A stretch of DNA of 64,000 nucleotides from Bermanella sp049115935 (GTDB lineage Bacteria; Pseudomonadota; Gammaproteobacteria; Pseudomonadales; Oceanobacteraceae), in contig JAGDZK010000020.1 in assembly GCA_049115935.1 (NCBI GenBank), forward strand, positions 35,327-99,326, read 5' to 3'. A program made the translations under genes and the position numbers. Of this stretch, positions 62,673-64,000 are shown in pieces; positions within the stretch are counted from its first letter, which is position 1; each line of letters opens with the position of its first letter. The notes under the pieces are model-generated. The model searched no databases. It was not told where the DNA came from and worked only from the letters and a program-made list of their open reading frames with translations.

Positions 62673-62697
62673 TTTACCAATTATTCTTTTACTACGA

Positions 62698-63690
62698 TTA
62701 ATTAAACTGCTCTAAAAACTTCACATCGTTTTCAAAGAACAAACGCAAATCGTTTACGCCATAACGCAACATAGCAAGACGCTCTACTCCTAAACCAAAG
62801 GCAAAGCCCATATATTGTTCAGGATCAACACCGCTGGCTTGTAAAACATTTGGGTGAACCATGCCGCAGCCACCTACTTCTAACCAGCCTGTTTTACTTG
62901 ATGCCCATTGAATATCGAATTCAGCAGATGGCTCAGTAAATGGGAAATAAGATGGGCGAAAACGAACACTTAAGTTTTCGTCTTCAAAAAAGGTACGTAG
63001 AAACTGCTCAACTGTGCCTTTTAAATCGGCGAAGCTTACTTTTTTATCTACCAGCAAACCTTCTACCTGATGAAACATCGGTGTGTGAGTTTGATCCGAA
63101 TCACAGCGATATACGCGACCTGGGCAGATAATTCGAATCGGTGGATTTTGCGCTTCCATGGTACGAATTTGCACAGGTGATGTATGGGTACGTAATAACT
63201 GCTGCGCATCAAAATAAAACGTATCGTGCATGGCACGCGCTGGGTGATGAGCAGGAATATTAAGCGCATCAAAATTATGGAAGTTATCTTCTACTTCTGG
63301 ACCCACTGCAACGTTATAACCAGCATGTTTAAAGAAATTTTCGATACGCTGAAGTGTACGCGTTACTGGGTGCAAACCACCAGCTTGCTGACCACGACCA
63401 GGCAAGGTCACATCGATGCTTTCTGACTTCAATTTTTCAGCAAGAGCCGCGTTTTCTAATTCAGCTTTTTTGGCGCGAATAGCGTCTTCTACTTGCTGCT
63501 TAGCTTCATTGATTTTGGCACCCGCTGCTGGGCGCTCTTCGTTGCTTAGCTTACCCAAGGTTTTAAGTTGTGCCGTCAGCACACCTTTTTTACCTAAATA
63601 ATCGACACGTACTTGATCCAGCACTTGCACGTCTTGTGCTTGATCGACCTTTGCCAGTGCTTCGGTTACCAAATTCTGTAGGTTTTCCAA
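62698..63690 (-). CDS. pheS: Phenylalanine-tRNA ligase alpha subunit
   Basis: This 330-residue class II aaRS subunit has an N-terminal coiled coil, motif 1 around HPARAMHDTFYFD, motif 2 FHQVEGLLVDKKVSFADLKG, GGCGMVHPNVL and motif 3 FGLGVERLAMLRYGV. I start it at a TTG (63690), preceded by GGAGCAGGAAAA, which gives the usual length. The frame stays open to a GTG at 63717 that would add 9 residues with poor ribosome-site support. It is separated from pheT by a REP-like element. It catalyses the aminoacylation of tRNA-Phe. Confidence 0.93.
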   Translation of the reverse strand: MENLQNLVTEALAKVDQAQDVQVLDQVRVDYLGKKGVLTAQLKTLGKLSNEERPAAGAKINEAKQQVEDAIRAKKAELENAALAEKLKSESIDVTLPGRGQQAGGLHPVTRTLQRIENFFKHAGYNVAVGPEVEDNFHNFDALNIPAHHPARAMHDTFYFDAQQLLRTHTSPVQIRTMEAQNPPIRIICPGRVYRCDSDQTHTPMFHQVEGLLVDKKVSFADLKGTVEQFLRTFFEDENLSVRFRPSYFPFTEPSAEFDIQWASSKTGWLEVGGCGMVHPNVLQASGVDPEQYMGFAFGLGVERLAMLRYGVNDLRLFFENDVKFLEQFN

Positions 63691-63737
63691 TTTTCCTGCT
63701 CCAAATAACACGTTCACACGTGTTGTTTATTTAGGCC

Positions 63738-63845
63738 TTAAGCCACTGCCACACAATGACAATATTGAGGGCGATACAGATAAAACATTTGAGACGGATG
63801 ACGCTTCAGCCAAAACACGGCTTTGCTCTCGCCCTGCATTGCCAT
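63738..63845 (-). CDS. Possible 35-codon leader ORF before pheS (weak)
   Basis: On the reverse strand an ATG at 63845 (a second in-frame ATG two codons later) opens 35 codons ending in TAA at 63738. It includes VFWLKRH and MFYLYRPQYCHC. It has no strong ribosome site (AAAAATAAAACA upstream) and overlaps a foldback element, so it may be accidental. It contains two Phe and three Tyr codons but no Phe run like the E. coli pheM leader peptide. Confidence 0.25.
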   Translation of the reverse strand: MAMQGESKAVFWLKRHPSQMFYLYRPQYCHCVAVA

Positions 63846-63848
63846 TGT
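63753..63848 (-). promoter_or_regulatory. Long foldback element in the pheST leader
   Basis: ACAATGACAATATTGAGGGCGA (63753-63774) and TCGCCCTGCATTGCCATTGT (63829-63848) are largely complementary over about 20 bp (7 bp of perfect GGGCGA-type core, then CAAT/ATTG pairs). The loop holds a second hairpin, AGCC-AAAACAC-GGCT (63807-63823) flanked by GC/GC. As RNA this would be a branched, protein-synthesis-related leader structure, or the element may be a small MITE. Its place between the rplT terminator and pheS suggests pheST control. Confidence 0.5.
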
Positions 63849-63872
63849 TTTATTTTTCAATTTGTTTAAACA

Positions 63873-63904
63873 AAAATAGGGAAAGTGCCTATGGCGCTTC
63901 CCCT
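63873..63904 (-). terminator. Intrinsic terminator between rplT and pheS
   Basis: On the reverse strand AGGGGAAGCGCC-ATA-GGCACTTTCCCT pairs 12 bp with one mismatch and is followed by ATTTTTG. It ends the ribosomal-protein transcript or acts as a pheST attenuator. Confidence 0.8.
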
Positions 63905-63980
63905 ATTCGAGACAAGACAATTTAAAAATTAAATTTCTTGTAACTGTCGATCTTTAAAAGGTCGAACTGTCAGCTGGTGC

Positions 63981-64000
63981 TTACAGAGAGGCTTTAGCTT
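63981..64000 (-). CDS. rplT: End of 50S ribosomal protein L20 gene (partial)
   Basis: Reverse-strand codons at the window edge read AKASL then TAA, like the C-terminus of L20 (family ending 'EKAKAAL'). Position upstream of pheST is the usual infC-rpmI-rplT-pheST order. Only about five codons are visible, so the name rests mainly on context. Confidence 0.6.

Noticed and set aside
1..64000. CRISPR arrays, prophage, integrons, tRNA or rRNA genes
   Set aside because: No regularly spaced short direct repeats, recombinase, transposase, phage structural genes or cloverleaf-forming sequences with a T-loop were seen.

Overview
The window is a typical chromosome segment of a free-living, probably marine gammaproteobacterium. 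It is densely coded and moderately AT-rich by eye. The order gdhB-DUF2835-pyrD-rmf-rlmKL, the Pseudomonas-like C-terminus of Rmf, Pseudomonas-type REP sequences, and an operon of acyl-CoA dehydrogenase, SDRs, aminoglycoside-phosphotransferase-like kinase and histidine phosphatase all point to the Oceanospirillales/Pseudomonadales side of the class. Genus is not determinable from sequence reading alone. I saw no rRNA, complete tRNA, CRISPR array, prophage, transposase or integrase.

Layout. 1-4.8 kb: a heme (or related tetrapyrrole) acquisition locus. A CobN/HmuS-like chelatase-family gene (cut by the window edge), a DUF2149 membrane protein and an ExbB/MotA-type channel protein run leftwards. 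A TonB-dependent receptor and an HmuY-like lipoprotein run rightwards, and a 7-1-7 Fur-box-like palindrome lies between the two arms. 4.9-9 kb: an RDD membrane protein, two divergent paralogous phosphoribosyltransferases, a small exported protein and an SMP-30/strictosidine-synthase-like propeller. 9-14.7 kb: a five-gene lipid or acyl-CoA operon facing a divergent LysR gene. 14.7-17.2 kb: a tandem 122-bp repeat, a small membrane protein, and an NAD(P)-binding protein facing a second LysR gene. 17.4-28 kb: housekeeping genes (amtB with a good sigma-54 promoter, rlmKL, rmf, pyrD, DUF2835, the 1618-residue NAD-glutamate dehydrogenase).

28-35.2 kb: a compact MoxR/Bat (von Willebrand factor A) operon with a fused BatB-BatC, followed by a 58-residue SEC-C protein. 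35.2-41.2 kb: a DMT permease, the protein AMPylase SelO, and a fused B12-dependent acyl-CoA mutase of the IcmF type. 41.4-54.3 kb: single genes and short units, including a cold-shock protein, GST, M17 aminopeptidase, TrhO, thiol peroxidase, ABC-F protein YbiT, two AraC regulators and several small DUF proteins, many separated by clear intrinsic terminators. 54.3-59.6 kb: a polyamine module. The gamma-glutamylputrescine oxidase-TetR-cupin unit diverges from gamma-glutamylputrescine synthetase and a PotF/SpuD binding protein, with an operator-like palindrome in between. 59.8-64 kb: ihfA, pheT, pheS and the last codons of rplT, with an unusual structured element in the pheST leader.

The most interesting items are the HmuS/HmuY-type uptake locus, the roughly 96-bp foldback element with an embedded 35-codon ORF before pheS, the TetR+cupin regulation of the puu genes, the fused IcmF mutase, and three kinds of dispersed REP-like repeats, one of which separates pheS from pheT. 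All functional names rest on recognising protein families and motifs by reading; no database search was run.
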